The position numbers and the translations under genes are program-made. DNA of 44,784 nucleotides, taken from positions 1-44,784 of the forward strand of contig JAIKZI010000085.1 of the NCBI GenBank assembly GCA_024682375.1, in the 5' to 3' direction. The notes below the pieces were generated by a model. It saw only the letters and a list, made by a program, of their open reading frames with translations. It ran no database searches and was not told where the DNA came from. Below are positions 33,881-43,577 of the stretch, piece by piece. The stretch's first letter is position 1; each line of letters opens with the position of its first letter. This stretch comes from Lachnospiraceae bacterium (lineage in GTDB: Bacteria > Bacillota > Clostridia > Lachnospirales > Lachnospiraceae).

Positions 33881-34223
33881 AATGCCCTCTTATTTAATAA
33901 AAATGTTTAACAGAACTATTATACATTCTGATTTTAGAAAATCAATAATTCTTCATATTATATAGGAAGATTCTCTGATGAAGTATGTCCTATATCCTAA
34001 TATTTTTATTTGAAAAAAATAAACAAAAATTTGAAATTATAAATAAAAAATTAATTTTGCCTAAAATTTCAATAAAGATGCATTTATAATGAGAAAATTT
34101 CAGACGAATGTGATATAGTTTATTTACAAATCAGATTTTTAAGTGATTACGAAAACGCGTATGTTTTCATGGCAAATTAAAAAACTAGTGATCGACATGA
34201 CAAGCAGAAAGAGGGGACTGACA
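33881..34223. other. Long AT-rich divergent intergenic region between murC and glgC
   Basis: No gene is supported here. The murC promoter is at its left. From about 34006 to 34080 the sequence is nearly all A and T with several A-tracts. A TATAAT at 34085-34090 and a TATAGT at 34114-34119 are possible -10 boxes for glgC, neither with a good -35 box. A small hairpin, GAAAAC (34151-34156) with GTTTTC (34163-34168), lies in the presumed glgC leader. An in-frame GTG at 34143 could extend glgC but lacks a ribosome site. Confidence 0.5.
33918..33945 (-). promoter_or_regulatory. Putative murC promoter with internal palindrome
   Basis: On the minus strand, TTGATT (33945-33940) and TATAAT (33923-33918) are spaced by 16 bases. 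The perfect inverted repeat TGATTTTAGAAAATCA (33929-33944) covers the -35 box and most of the spacer and could be an operator. Confidence 0.5.
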
Positions 34224-35498
34224 ATGGGCAGAAAGGAAATGATTGCCATGCTACTTGCAGGCGGTCAGGGAAGCCGACTAGGAGTATTGACATCCGATGT
34301 CGCTAAACCTGCTGTTGCATTCGGAGGGAAATATCGAATAATTGATTTCCCATTGAGTAATTGCATCAATTCTGGAATAGATACCGTTGGTGTGCTGACG
34401 CAATATCAGCCATTGGTTTTAAATTCTCATATCGGTATCGGAATTCCCTGGGACTTAGATCGAAATAATGGTGGTGTTACAGTGCTTCCTCCTTATGAAG
34501 GAAGTGAAAACGCTGACTGGTACAGTGGTACAGCCAATGCCATATATCAGAATATGAGATATATGGAGCAGTACGATCCTGAGTATGTATTGATTCTATC
34601 TGGAGATCATATATACAAAATGGATTATGAAGCTATGCTTGATTTCCATAAGCTGAATAAAGCAGACGTCACTATTGCAGCATTACCTGTTCCGATGGAA
34701 GAAGCAAGCAGATTTGGAATCGTTGTAACTGATGAAGAAAAGAGAATTATTGAATTTGAAGAGAAACCTGAGAAGCCAAAAAGTAATTTGGCGTCGATGG
34801 GAATCTATATATTCAGTTGGCCTGTATTAAAACAGGCTTTGACAGCTTTAAAAGATCAGAGCAATTGTGATTTTGGAAAGCATGTCATACCGTATTGCCA
34901 TGACAAGGGGATGAGAATATTTGCTTACGAGTTCAATGGATATTGGAAAGATGTAGGTACGTTGGGAGCGTACTGGGAAGCAAATATGGAGTTAGTTGAT
35001 TTGATTCCAGAATTTAATCTATATGAAGAGTTTTGGAAGATTTATACCCAGCAGAATTCAATTGAACCGCATTTCGTGGGACCTAATGCGAAAGTTCAAA
35101 AGGCCATAGTTGGAGCAGGGGATTCCGTGTATGGTACAGTTGAAAATTCTGTTTTGGGACCGGAAGTCGTCATTGACGAGGGGGCCGTGGTTAAAGATTC
35201 AATCCTTATGGGAAGGGTACATATCAAAAGAGGAGCTTACATCGAAAAGGCTATCATTGCTGACAACACTGTAATAGGGGAGAATACAAAGATTGGTGTC
35301 GGTGAAGAAGCTGATAGCAAATTGAGTACAAAGATTTATTCTTTTGGACTTGCAACAATCGGGTCGAATTCGGTTGTACCTGATAATGTAACTATTGGAA
35401 AGAATACCGCTATCAAGGGGCATACGAAGAATGAGGATTATCCTAACGGAGAACTCACAGGCGGTGATTACATTATTAAGGCAGGTGATTTGACATGA
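34224..35498 (+). CDS. glgC: Glucose-1-phosphate adenylyltransferase, catalytic subunit
   Basis: About 424 residues. It makes ADP-glucose for glycogen synthesis. It begins [20 protein letters not shown], the classic nucleotidyltransferase loop, and keeps [20 protein letters not shown], the [10 protein letters not shown] motif with the metal Asp, and FEEKP. The C-terminal third (about 290-420) is a left-handed beta-helix of hexapeptide repeats. The start at 34224 is chosen because GAGGGG lies nine bases upstream and homologues begin here; the in-frame GTG at 34143 adds 27 residues unlike the family. The stop overlaps glgD by ATGA, so the two are translationally coupled. Confidence 0.93.
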   Translation: MGRKEMIAMLLAGGQGSRLGVLTSDVAKPAVAFGGKYRIIDFPLSNCINSGIDTVGVLTQYQPLVLNSHIGIGIPWDLDRNNGGVTVLPPYEGSENADWYSGTANAIYQNMRYMEQYDPEYVLILSGDHIYKMDYEAMLDFHKLNKADVTIAALPVPMEEASRFGIVVTDEEKRIIEFEEKPEKPKSNLASMGIYIFSWPVLKQALTALKDQSNCDFGKHVIPYCHDKGMRIFAYEFNGYWKDVGTLGAYWEANMELVDLIPEFNLYEEFWKIYTQQNSIEPHFVGPNAKVQKAIVGAGDSVYGTVENSVLGPEVVIDEGAVVKDSILMGRVHIKRGAYIEKAIIADNTVIGENTKIGVGEEADSKLSTKIYSFGLATIGSNSVVPDNVTIGKNTAIKGHTKNEDYPNGELTGGDYIIKAGDLT

Positions 35499-36610
35499 AA
35501 GCATTGGGAATAATACTAGCAGGTGGAAACAGTACTCGAATGGGCGAATTGTCAAAGAATCGCGCAATAGCAGCGATGCCTATGGCGGGGAGTTATAGAG
35601 CGATTGATTTTGCACTTAGCAATATGACAAATTCAGGAATACAGACTGTGGCTGTGCTAAGTCAATATAATGCGAGATCTCTAAATGAGCATCTCAATTC
35701 TTCGAAGTGGTGGAACTTCGGACGTAAACAAGGTGGGTTATTCTTATTCACGCCAACAGTTACGGCAGATAATAGTTGGTGGTATAGAGGAACGGCTGAT
35801 GCGATGTGGCAGAATATCGACTTCTTAAAGAAGAGGCATGAGCCATATGTAATTATCTCCGGAGGAGATAGCATATATAAGTTAGATTTTTCAAAGCTTT
35901 TGGATTATCACATTGAAAAGCAGGCAAATATAACAGTTGTATGTGCTAGAGCCGAAGATGGAGAGGATTTAAGCCGCTTCGGTGTGGTCAAGATGGATCA
36001 GGATGATCAGATAATTGAGTTTGAGGAAAAGCCGATGGTGGCTAAATCAAACATAGTCTCAACAGGAATTTATATCATGAGACGAAGGGTTTTGATTGAA
36101 CTTCTTGAACAGAGCAATAAGGAAGGCCGTTATAATTTTGTTACTGACATTCTTATAAGATATCTGGGAATGAAGAAAGTATATGGTTATATGATGGAAG
36201 GTTATTGGAAGAATATAGCATCTATCGAATCATACTATCAGTCCAATATGGATTTCTTAAAAGAGGATGTTCGTAAATATTTTAGAGATGAACCGCATAT
36301 CTACTCTAAAGAGCAGGATAGGGCACCTGCAAAATACAATGCTGGCAGTGAAGTGGTAAATAGCTTGGTTACCAGCGGAAGTATTATCAATAGTAAGGTT
36401 GAAAATTCCGTTATTTTCAAAGGGGTGTTTGTTGGTAATGGATGCACGATCAAGAATTCCATCATACTAGATGGCGCATATATTGGCGACAATGTGTATG
36501 TCGAAAATTGCATCGTTGAAAAGAACGAAACTTTACTTAGTAACACTAGTTATGTAGGCAAAGAAGAGATAAAAGTTGTTGCTGAAAAGAATAATCGATA
36601 TAGTGTCTAA
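35495..36610 (+). CDS. glgD: Glucose-1-phosphate adenylyltransferase, GlgD subunit
   Basis: 371 residues, a GlgC paralogue. It keeps the fold ([29 protein letters not shown] and hexapeptide repeats at the end). However, it replaces the AKPAVAFGG region with [11 protein letters not shown], losing the conserved Lys-Pro, as in the regulatory GlgD of Firmicutes. It is expected to form a hetero-oligomer with GlgC and raise its activity. The ATG overlaps the glgC stop by four bases, with AGGTGA upstream as ribosome site. Confidence 0.92.
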   Translation: MKALGIILAGGNSTRMGELSKNRAIAAMPMAGSYRAIDFALSNMTNSGIQTVAVLSQYNARSLNEHLNSSKWWNFGRKQGGLFLFTPTVTADNSWWYRGTADAMWQNIDFLKKRHEPYVIISGGDSIYKLDFSKLLDYHIEKQANITVVCARAEDGEDLSRFGVVKMDQDDQIIEFEEKPMVAKSNIVSTGIYIMRRRVLIELLEQSNKEGRYNFVTDILIRYLGMKKVYGYMMEGYWKNIASIESYYQSNMDFLKEDVRKYFRDEPHIYSKEQDRAPAKYNAGSEVVNSLVTSGSIINSKVENSVIFKGVFVGNGCTIKNSIILDGAYIGDNVYVENCIVEKNETLLSNTSYVGKEEIKVVAEKNNRYSV

Positions 36611-36630
36611 AGACGAAGAAGGGGGCATAC

Positions 36631-36897
36631 ATGTTGAATATTACAGATATTAGAATGCGTAAAATTGAAAAAGAAGGAAAGATGAAGGCAGTAGCATCAA
36701 TTACAATTGATGACGAATTTGTAGTTCATGACATCAAGGTTATTGAAGGCGAGAAGGGATTGTTTATCGCTATGCCTAGTAGAAAAGCAACAGATGGCGA
36801 ATACAAAGATATCGCTCATCCAATCCGCTCAGAAACTAGAGCTCTTCTCCAGGATATGATTCTTGATAAGTATAAGAAAGAAATTTTAGAGCAGTAA
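36631..36897 (+). CDS. spoVG: SpoVG-family DNA/RNA-binding regulator
   Basis: 88 residues, full length for SpoVG. Conserved features are ITDIRMRKI at the start, the central [18 protein letters not shown] and the C-terminal helix [12 protein letters not shown]. Members bind DNA and RNA site-specifically and influence septation, virulence and envelope genes in Firmicutes; the target here is unknown. GAAGGGGG six bases before ATG supports the start. It follows glgD by 20 bases, so glgC-glgD-spoVG is likely one transcript ending at the terminator at 36946. Confidence 0.95.
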   Translation: MLNITDIRMRKIEKEGKMKAVASITIDDEFVVHDIKVIEGEKGLFIAMPSRKATDGEYKDIAHPIRSETRALLQDMILDKYKKEILEQ

Positions 36898-36945
36898 TCA
36901 TTTGCAAAAAGTGAAAAAGCGGTTCATAATAGCATAGCAAAGTTT

Positions 36946-36978
36946 AAAAGAGAGTATGGTATTCCATACTCTCTTTTT
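36946..36978 (+). terminator. Intrinsic terminator after spoVG
   Basis: AAAAGAGAGTATGG pairs with CCATACTCTCTTTT around TATT, followed by more T. It lies 25 bases before the pth start, so pth must be reached by read-through or a promoter that overlaps the hairpin. Confidence 0.88.
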
Positions 36979-37002
36979 AATTGGAATAATAAGGAGAAAT
37001 TA

Positions 37003-37575
37003 ATGTTAATTATTGCAGGATTGGGAAATCCAACATTAAAATATAGACATACAAGACATAATGCAGGCTTCGATGCAATTGATGAACTATCAAAAATTTA
37101 TGGTATTCCGGTTAAAAAGACGAATTTTAAGGGAAAATTCGGTGAAGGCAACATAAATGGAGAAAAGGTAGTTTTAGTAAAGCCTCAGACATTTATGAAT
37201 AATAGCGGTGAGTGTTTAAAACCGCTTTTAGATTATTATAATGCTGACCCTGAAAAAGATTTAGTTGTTATTTCTGATGACGTGATGCTGGCACCTGGAC
37301 GTGTTAGAATTAGGAAAAAAGGAAGCGCCGGTGGACACAATGGTTTAAAGAGTATTATTAATTGTGTGGGTACAGACAAGTTTATACGTCTAAGAGTTGG
37401 CGTAGGTATTTTTGAAGAAGGCGATGATATGATTCGCTATGTTCTTGGAAGATTATCAAAAGATGATCGTAAGAATCTAGAGAAGACCTTATCATCACTT
37501 CCTGAAGTTTTTGATTATTTGATCAAGAGAGACGTGGATGGTGCCATGAATGCATTTAATAACCATGTCTTTTAG
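37003..37575 (+). CDS. pth: Peptidyl-tRNA hydrolase
   Basis: 190 residues, standard length. It releases tRNA from peptidyl-tRNA that has dropped off ribosomes. It has the GLGNP start (Asn9), catalytic His19 in TRHNAGF, KPQTFMNNSGE and the GSAGGHNGLKSI motif. AAGGAG eight bases before ATG supports the start. mfd follows after ten bases, the common pth-mfd pair of Firmicutes. Confidence 0.95.
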   Translation: MLIIAGLGNPTLKYRHTRHNAGFDAIDELSKIYGIPVKKTNFKGKFGEGNINGEKVVLVKPQTFMNNSGECLKPLLDYYNADPEKDLVVISDDVMLAPGRVRIRKKGSAGGHNGLKSIINCVGTDKFIRLRVGVGIFEEGDDMIRYVLGRLSKDDRKNLEKTLSSLPEVFDYLIKRDVDGAMNAFNNHVF

Positions 37576-37585
37576 AGGTTTTTAA

Positions 37586-40500
37586 ATGAACACATTCTTA
37601 AAGCCGTTTTTTGAATTGCAGGATATCAAAGAATTAAGAGATAGACTGCAGAAAAAAACGAAAAAATTTTATGAATTATCTGGTGTTACAGGATCTGGAA
37701 AAGCTCATATGTGCTATGCGCTTTCTGATATCAGTGAACATAGTTTGGTTATTGCATCAGATGAACTAAAAGCAAAAGATTTATATGAAGAGCTATCTTT
37801 TTATAGGGAAGATGTTTATTTCTTCCCAGGGAAAGATATGCTCTTTTTTCAGTCTGATATACGAGGAAATGCGCTTACTATTCCTAGAGTTTCTGTACTT
37901 TCAAAGATGGCATTGCAAGAATCTTTTGTAGTTGTTACTACGATAGGTGCTCTTCTGAATACCTTGCAAAAACCAGAAGAGTGGGTGAGAGGCATTAGAA
38001 GTATAAAGCTTGGTGATGAGCTTCTTATAAAAGATTTTGCGAGAGAACTTTCGGAAGAAGGATATGAGAGAGTTACTCAGGTAGAACAGCCTGGTGAATT
38101 TGCAATCCGCGGTGGAATTATAGATGTTTTTTCCCTGATAGAAACACAGCCTTATCGAATAGAACTGTGGGGCGATGAAGTTGATTTGATAAAAAAATTC
38201 AATGCATCAGATCAGAAGTCTACAGAACAGGTTGAAGAGGCTGTTATTTATCCGGCTTGTGAATTCGTGCTTGATTCTAAGCAGGTAGTTTCCGGTATTG
38301 AGAAGATGAAAGAAGACTACGATAGGATTTATAAGAAATATCGTAAGGAAATGAAGACTGAAGAGGCTTTTCATCTAAAAAGTGCTGTTGAAGAAGCTGT
38401 TGAGAAGCTTGAGGAAGGATGGATAAGGCAGGAAGGAGAAGTTTATCTTCCGTATTTTTTGGAGGAAAATGGATCGCTTTTGGATTATCTTCCTGAAGAT
38501 ACGATTGTTGTTTGCGATGAGCCTAGACATGTGGAAGAAGTTTCAAAGGAGACGGCAGCAGAGTTTTCAGAGTCTATGATGAGACGTTTGGAACAGGGTT
38601 ATATTCTTCCGAAACAGAGAGAACTTCTTTTGGATGAGCGTGTCCTAAAAGTTGGACTCCAAAAGTTTAGTGGAGTCGTTATGTCTCTTTTGGATTCGAC
38701 AGGAAAGTGGTTGAAAATAGAGGACCATTTTCATATTAATATGCAGCAGGGAGCAAGCTTCAATGGAAGCTTTGAAATGCTCTGTTCAGATATAAAGAAA
38801 TATAGAGATAGAAAATATACAGTTGTAATTGTTTCTCCATCACATTCAGCTGGAAAGAGAATTACAAAAGATTTATTTGATATTGGAATACCGGCCTTTT
38901 ACTCGGATGATGCAAATTATGATCCTAAGCCGGGAGAAGTCATGGTCACTTTTGGTAAGATTCAAAAGGGCTATGAATTTACGGATAGTAATTTTGTCTT
39001 TATTTCGGAAGGTGATATTTTCGGAGTACGAAAGAAGAAGAAACGTAAGAAAATCAAATATGAAGGAGAACATATCTCGGGCTTTAGAGACCTAAAACCT
39101 GGAGACTATGTCGTCCATGAAAACCATGGTCTCGGTATTTATCGTGGCATGGAAAAAATAGAAGTCGATGGCGTCATGAAGGATTATTTGAAACTGGAGT
39201 ATTCCGGAGGAAGTAATCTTTATGTCCTAGCTACTCAGCTTTCTTCTATTCAAAAATATGGAAATGCATCTGACAAGAAACCTCGTCTTAGTTCACTTGG
39301 ATCGCTGGAGTGGTCGAAGACAAAGAGCCGTGTAAAGACTGCAGTTGGAATTATTGCGAAGGAACTTGTAAACCTCTATGCACTTAGACAAAACGATAAT
39401 GGATATGTATTTGACGAAGACACAGAGTGGCAGAAAGAGTTTGAAGAAGCCTTCCCGTATGAGGAAACAGATGGGCAGCTGGATGCAATCCGTGATGTAA
39501 AACGTGATATGGAAAGTCCGAAGATTATGGATCGTCTGATCTGTGGCGACGTAGGATTTGGAAAGACAGAGGTTGCGCTACGTGCAGCTTTTAAAGCTGT
39601 GCAGGAAAATAAGCAGGTAGCATATTTGGTGCCTACAACCATTCTTGCGGAGCAGCACTATAATACTTTTGTCCAGAGACTAAAAGATTTTCCGGTTAAT
39701 GTGGTCCTCTTAAGCAGATTTAGAACTCCTGGTGAAATAAAGAAAGCTGTTAAAAAGTTAGAGACGGGTGAAGCTGATGTTGCAATTGGAACTCACAGAC
39801 TTCTTTCTAAAGATGTTCATTTTAAAGACTTGGGACTTCTTATTATCGATGAGGAACAGCGTTTCGGCGTAGGTCATAAGGAAAAAATCAAACAGCTAAA
39901 GAAGAACGTCGATGTGCTTTCTATGTCAGCGACTCCGATTCCAAGAACTCTTCATATGAGCCTTACCGGAATTAGAGATATGTCAGTTCTAGATGAGCCG
40001 CCTAGAGATAGACAGCCAATCCAGACTTTTGTTTTTGAGTACAATGATGAATTGATTCGAGAAGCGATAGCGAGAGAACTTTCTAGAGGAGGCCAGGTTT
40101 ATTATGTAATAAACCAGATAAAAACAATCGCAGAAGTTGCCGCACATATTCAGAGCCTCGTGCCGGAAGCGAATGTTGCGTTTGCTCATGGAAGAATGAA
40201 TGAAAAAGAGCTGGAAGACATTATGTACCAGTTTATAAATCACGAGATTGATGTTTTGGTTGCAACGACTATAATTGAGACCGGTATCGATATTACGAAT
40301 GTAAATACTATTATTATTCACGATGCCGATCGAATGGGACTTTCACAGCTATATCAGCTTAGAGGTAGAGTCGGTCGAGGCAGCAGAACTGCGTATGCTT
40401 TTTTCCTGTATCGAAAAGATAAAATGCTTAAGGAAGATGCGGAAAAAAGATTGTCTGCAATTCGTGAGTTTACTGATCTGGGATCGGGATTTAAGATTGC

Positions 40501-41125
40501 GATGCGAGATCTGGAGATTCGAGGCGCTGGAAATATGCTTGGTAAGGAACAGCATGGACACATGGCAGCAGTGGGATATGATCTCTATTGTAAGATGCTA
40601 AATGAGGCGGTGCTGGTTGAAAAAGGAGAGGCAAAAGAAAGTGATGATTTCGATACTGTTGTAGAAATCAATTTGGATTCTTTTATCCCGCAGAGTTATA
40701 TTCCGGACGAAGCGGAAAAACTTAATATTTATAAGAGAATTGCTGATATTTCTACTGAAGAAGAAAAAGAAGAAATGCTGGATGAACTTTTGGATAGATT
40801 TGGAGAACCGAATATGTCGGTGCAGAATCTATGTGAGGTTTCTCTTCTTAGATCGATTTGCCATCAGGCTTATATTACTGAAATCAGGGAACGCGAGAAT
40901 GGAATTCGAGTGAAGATGTATAAAGAGGCAAAGATTGATGTTTCAAAGATTCCTCTTATATTAGAAAGATTGGCTCCATATGTTTCATTCTCTCCTTTGG
41001 CAGAAGGGGCGGAGTTCTTTATAGATAATAAGAGGGATTCCAGAATCAAGAAAATGCCTGTTTTAGATGTGATGAGATCAATGGCAGAAACTATTATCGA
41101 ATTAGCTTGTAATAAAGTTGAATAA
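37586..41125 (+). CDS. mfd: Transcription-repair coupling factor
   Basis: 1,179 residues, full length. The domain order is UvrB-like N-terminal modules (about 1-350), an RNA polymerase-interaction (CarD-like) domain around 498-560 with GDYVVHENHGLGIYRG, and a RecG-like superfamily 2 translocase (about 600-950). The translocase has Walker A GDVGFGKTE near 653, DEEQRFGV near 756 and the LRGRVGRG motif. A TRCF C-terminal domain ends at about 1150. It removes RNA polymerase stalled at DNA lesions and recruits UvrA. It is cytoplasmic. GAGG before ATG supports the start. Its last codons contain the -35 box of the next gene. Confidence 0.96.
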   Translation: MNTFLKPFFELQDIKELRDRLQKKTKKFYELSGVTGSGKAHMCYALSDISEHSLVIASDELKAKDLYEELSFYREDVYFFPGKDMLFFQSDIRGNALTIPRVSVLSKMALQESFVVVTTIGALLNTLQKPEEWVRGIRSIKLGDELLIKDFARELSEEGYERVTQVEQPGEFAIRGGIIDVFSLIETQPYRIELWGDEVDLIKKFNASDQKSTEQVEEAVIYPACEFVLDSKQVVSGIEKMKEDYDRIYKKYRKEMKTEEAFHLKSAVEEAVEKLEEGWIRQEGEVYLPYFLEENGSLLDYLPEDTIVVCDEPRHVEEVSKETAAEFSESMMRRLEQGYILPKQRELLLDERVLKVGLQKFSGVVMSLLDSTGKWLKIEDHFHINMQQGASFNGSFEMLCSDIKKYRDRKYTVVIVSPSHSAGKRITKDLFDIGIPAFYSDDANYDPKPGEVMVTFGKIQKGYEFTDSNFVFISEGDIFGVRKKKKRKKIKYEGEHISGFRDLKPGDYVVHENHGLGIYRGMEKIEVDGVMKDYLKLEYSGGSNLYVLATQLSSIQKYGNASDKKPRLSSLGSLEWSKTKSRVKTAVGIIAKELVNLYALRQNDNGYVFDEDTEWQKEFEEAFPYEETDGQLDAIRDVKRDMESPKIMDRLICGDVGFGKTEVALRAAFKAVQENKQVAYLVPTTILAEQHYNTFVQRLKDFPVNVVLLSRFRTPGEIKKAVKKLETGEADVAIGTHRLLSKDVHFKDLGLLIIDEEQRFGVGHKEKIKQLKKNVDVLSMSATPIPRTLHMSLTGIRDMSVLDEPPRDRQPIQTFVFEYNDELIREAIARELSRGGQVYYVINQIKTIAEVAAHIQSLVPEANVAFAHGRMNEKELEDIMYQFINHEIDVLVATTIIETGIDITNVNTIIIHDADRMGLSQLYQLRGRVGRGSRTAYAFFLYRKDKMLKEDAEKRLSAIREFTDLGSGFKIAMRDLEIRGAGNMLGKEQHGHMAAVGYDLYCKMLNEAVLVEKGEAKESDDFDTVVEINLDSFIPQSYIPDEAEKLNIYKRIADISTEEEKEEMLDELLDRFGEPNMSVQNLCEVSLLRSICHQAYITEIRERENGIRVKMYKEAKIDVSKIPLILERLAPYVSFSPLAEGAEFFIDNKRDSRIKKMPVLDVMRSMAETIIELACNKVE

Positions 41126-41146
41126 ACTTGAAAAAGAAGATATAAT
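41118..41146 (+). promoter_or_regulatory. Putative promoter of the PrsA-like lipoprotein gene
   Basis: TTGAAT (41118-41123) and TATAAT (41141-41146) are spaced by 17 bases. The -35 box overlaps the last codons and stop of mfd. Transcription would start near 41153, 29 bases before the ATG. Confidence 0.6.
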
Positions 41147-41181
41147 ATTGAGAACTATGTGAACAGTTTTAGGGAGGCATC

Positions 41182-42231
41182 ATGAATAGAAAGAAAGTAG
41201 TCAGCCTACTTATGTGCTTAACATTATCAGCACCCCTTTTATCAGGATGTGCTGTGACAGATAATATGGCGCTAGTTAAAATAAACGGTAGCGAAGATAA
41301 GATTACTTACGGATACGGGAAGTTTAATGCAAAAATGACACAGGCTCTTTACGATATGACATATCAGTCATATATGGGTGAAGATATGTGGAGCTCTGAT
41401 CCATCAAATACTGGATCAACTATGGAAGAAAATGTCAAATCCGGAATTCTTACAAATATGAAGGAGCAGTATGTGTTGGTAAAACATGCTAAGGATTATG
41501 ATGTAAAACTTTCCAAAGATGATGAAAAAAAGATAGATAAAGCTGCAAAGGCTTTTATGAAGGCTAACTCTAAGAAAGCAATCAAGGAATTGGGCGCTAC
41601 AGAAGAGTATGCAAAGCGTTATCTTGAAGATAAAACTATTAGCGAGAAAGTTCGAACTAAAATAGAAGAAAAGGCCGATACAAATGTAACGGATGAAGAG
41701 GCAAACCAGAAGAAGATTTCTGTAGCTTTTTTCAATACTATTACTAAGACAGACAAGTCTGGTAAATCAGTTGCTGTTACAAAAGAGGATATGGATTCTA
41801 TGAAGGAACAGGCAAATGCACTTGCAAGCGCCAGTGACTTCGATGCGAAGGCAACTGAACTTGGAATCACAGTCGGCTCACTTAATTATGGAAAGACAGA
41901 GATGGCTTCTGCTAAGAAGAGTGGAAATATCTCTGATTCTAATAGCACTCAGATTCCTTATGATGTTTTGAAGGAAGTTGATAAGCTTTCAGATGGACAG
42001 AATACTGGAGTGATCGAAAAGGACCAGGGTTACTTTGTAATCAAGATGGTATCTACTAGTGATAAAGAAGCAACAGAGAGTGCTAAGGCTAATTTGGTTG
42101 AAAAGAAGAAAACTGATTTCTATCAGAAGAAAGTCGATAAGTATGAGGCTAAAATCACATGGTCTCTCAATGACTTCCTTTGGGGTAGAGTTAGATTTAT
42201 AGATACATTTAAAGGAACTTTGGGAAAATAA
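41182..42231 (+). CDS. PrsA/SurA-like extracytoplasmic foldase lipoprotein
   Basis: 349 residues. A lipoprotein signal peptide ends in the lipobox LLSGC with Cys23 as the lipidated residue. The rest is helical and Lys/Glu-rich with a SurA/PrsA N-terminal-type helical domain (about 70-175). A parvulin-like peptidyl-prolyl isomerase region (about 180-300) contains the recognisable LSDGQNTGVIEKDQGYFVIK, although the parvulin core is weakly conserved. It would fold exported proteins at the outer face of the membrane, and it sits beside envelope genes. GGGAGG before ATG supports the start. Confidence 0.82.
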   Translation: MNRKKVVSLLMCLTLSAPLLSGCAVTDNMALVKINGSEDKITYGYGKFNAKMTQALYDMTYQSYMGEDMWSSDPSNTGSTMEENVKSGILTNMKEQYVLVKHAKDYDVKLSKDDEKKIDKAAKAFMKANSKKAIKELGATEEYAKRYLEDKTISEKVRTKIEEKADTNVTDEEANQKKISVAFFNTITKTDKSGKSVAVTKEDMDSMKEQANALASASDFDAKATELGITVGSLNYGKTEMASAKKSGNISDSNSTQIPYDVLKEVDKLSDGQNTGVIEKDQGYFVIKMVSTSDKEATESAKANLVEKKKTDFYQKKVDKYEAKITWSLNDFLWGRVRFIDTFKGTLGK

Positions 42232-42265
42232 TTCCTGGAGAGAATAATATTTTTTAAGGAGTAAC

Positions 42266-43558
42266 ATGGAACAGTACGTTATTAAAGGTGGTACACCACT
42301 CAAAGGTGAAGTTGAGATCGGTGGAGCGAAGAATGCAGCTTTGGCTATCCTTGCAGCAGCAATTATGACTGAGGATACAGTTAGAATTTCTAATGTACCT
42401 GATGTTAGAGATACAAATGTATTATTAGGTGCAATTCAGGATATTGGAGCTACAGTTACAAGAGAAGATAAGAATACAGTTGTTATCAATGGTGCTGGCA
42501 TTCATACTTATAGCGTAGACTACGATTATGTAAACAAGATTAGAGCATCATATTATTTGCTTGGATCAATGCTTGGTAGATTTAAAAAGGCTGAGGTTGC
42601 ACTTCCTGGTGGATGTGATATCGGATCTAGACCTATTGATCTACATATCAAGGGCTTCAAAGCACTTGGAGCAGAGGTTGATATTAGTTATGGTCTTATT
42701 TCAGCGAAGGCTGACAGACTTGTAGGAAATCATATTTATTTGGATAAGGTTTCTGTAGGAGCTACTATCAATATTCTTATGGCAGCAGTACTTGCTGAAG
42801 GCAAAACTGTAATTGATAATGCAGCCAGAGAACCTCATGTAGTAGATGTTGCAAACTTTTTGAATAGTATGGGAGCTGATATCCGTGGTGCTGGTACAGA
42901 GTCAATCCGTATCAACGGTGTTTCAAAGCTTCATGGTACAGACTATTCAGTTATTCCTGATCAGATTGAAGCTGGTACATTCCTTTTTGCCGGAGTAGCT
43001 ACTGGCGGAGATGTAACAGTTAAAAATGTAATTCCTAAGCATCTTGAGGCTACAACATCAAAGCTTCTTGAGACAGGATGCAAGGTTATTGAGTTTGATG
43101 ATGCTGTAAGAGTTATTGCAGCCAAACCATATAATCAGACATCTGTAACAACACTTCCATATCCTGGTTTTCCAACGGATATGCAGCCACAGATGGCAGT
43201 AGTTCTTGCTCTTGCAAATGGAGTTAGTACAGTTACTGAGAGTATTTTTGAAAGCCGTTTCAAATATGTAGATGAACTTGCAAGAATGGGTGCATCTATG
43301 CAGGTTGAAGGCAATGTTGCAATTATAAAAGGTGTAGACAAGTTGACTGGTGCTAGAGTACAGGCTCCTGATTTAAGAGCAGGTGCGGCGTTGGTTATCG
43401 CTGGACTTGCAGCTGAGGGAGTTACAATTGTGGATGATATTCATTATATCCAGAGAGGATATGAATTATTCCATGAGAAACTCCAGAAGCTTGGCGCTAC
43501 AATTGAAAAGACTTCTACAGATAAAGAAATTCAGAAGTTTATTCTAAAGGTTTCATAA
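42266..43558 (+). CDS. murA: UDP-N-acetylglucosamine 1-carboxyvinyltransferase
   Basis: 430 residues. It transfers enolpyruvate from PEP to UDP-GlcNAc, the first committed step of peptidoglycan synthesis. It has Lys22-Asn23 in GGAKNAAL, the catalytic loop LPGGCDIGSRP with Cys117 (equivalent to E. coli Cys115, the residue fosfomycin alkylates) and Arg122, and the GYPTD-like PGFPTDMQPQ substrate motif. AAGGAG six bases before ATG supports the start. It is 34 bases after the foldase gene without a strong terminator. It could be the MurA or MurZ paralogue; a second copy elsewhere in the genome cannot be excluded. Confidence 0.95.
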   Translation: MEQYVIKGGTPLKGEVEIGGAKNAALAILAAAIMTEDTVRISNVPDVRDTNVLLGAIQDIGATVTREDKNTVVINGAGIHTYSVDYDYVNKIRASYYLLGSMLGRFKKAEVALPGGCDIGSRPIDLHIKGFKALGAEVDISYGLISAKADRLVGNHIYLDKVSVGATINILMAAVLAEGKTVIDNAAREPHVVDVANFLNSMGADIRGAGTESIRINGVSKLHGTDYSVIPDQIEAGTFLFAGVATGGDVTVKNVIPKHLEATTSKLLETGCKVIEFDDAVRVIAAKPYNQTSVTTLPYPGFPTDMQPQMAVVLALANGVSTVTESIFESRFKYVDELARMGASMQVEGNVAIIKGVDKLTGARVQAPDLRAGAALVIAGLAAEGVTIVDDIHYIQRGYELFHEKLQKLGATIEKTSTDKEIQKFILKVS

Positions 43559-43577
43559 TAAGGGGAGATACGGGGAT

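Noticed and set aside
34143-34223. GTG start at 34143 extending glgC by 27 residues
   Set aside because: No ribosome site there; GlgC homologues begin at the [10 protein letters not shown] equivalent, which has GAGGGG upstream.
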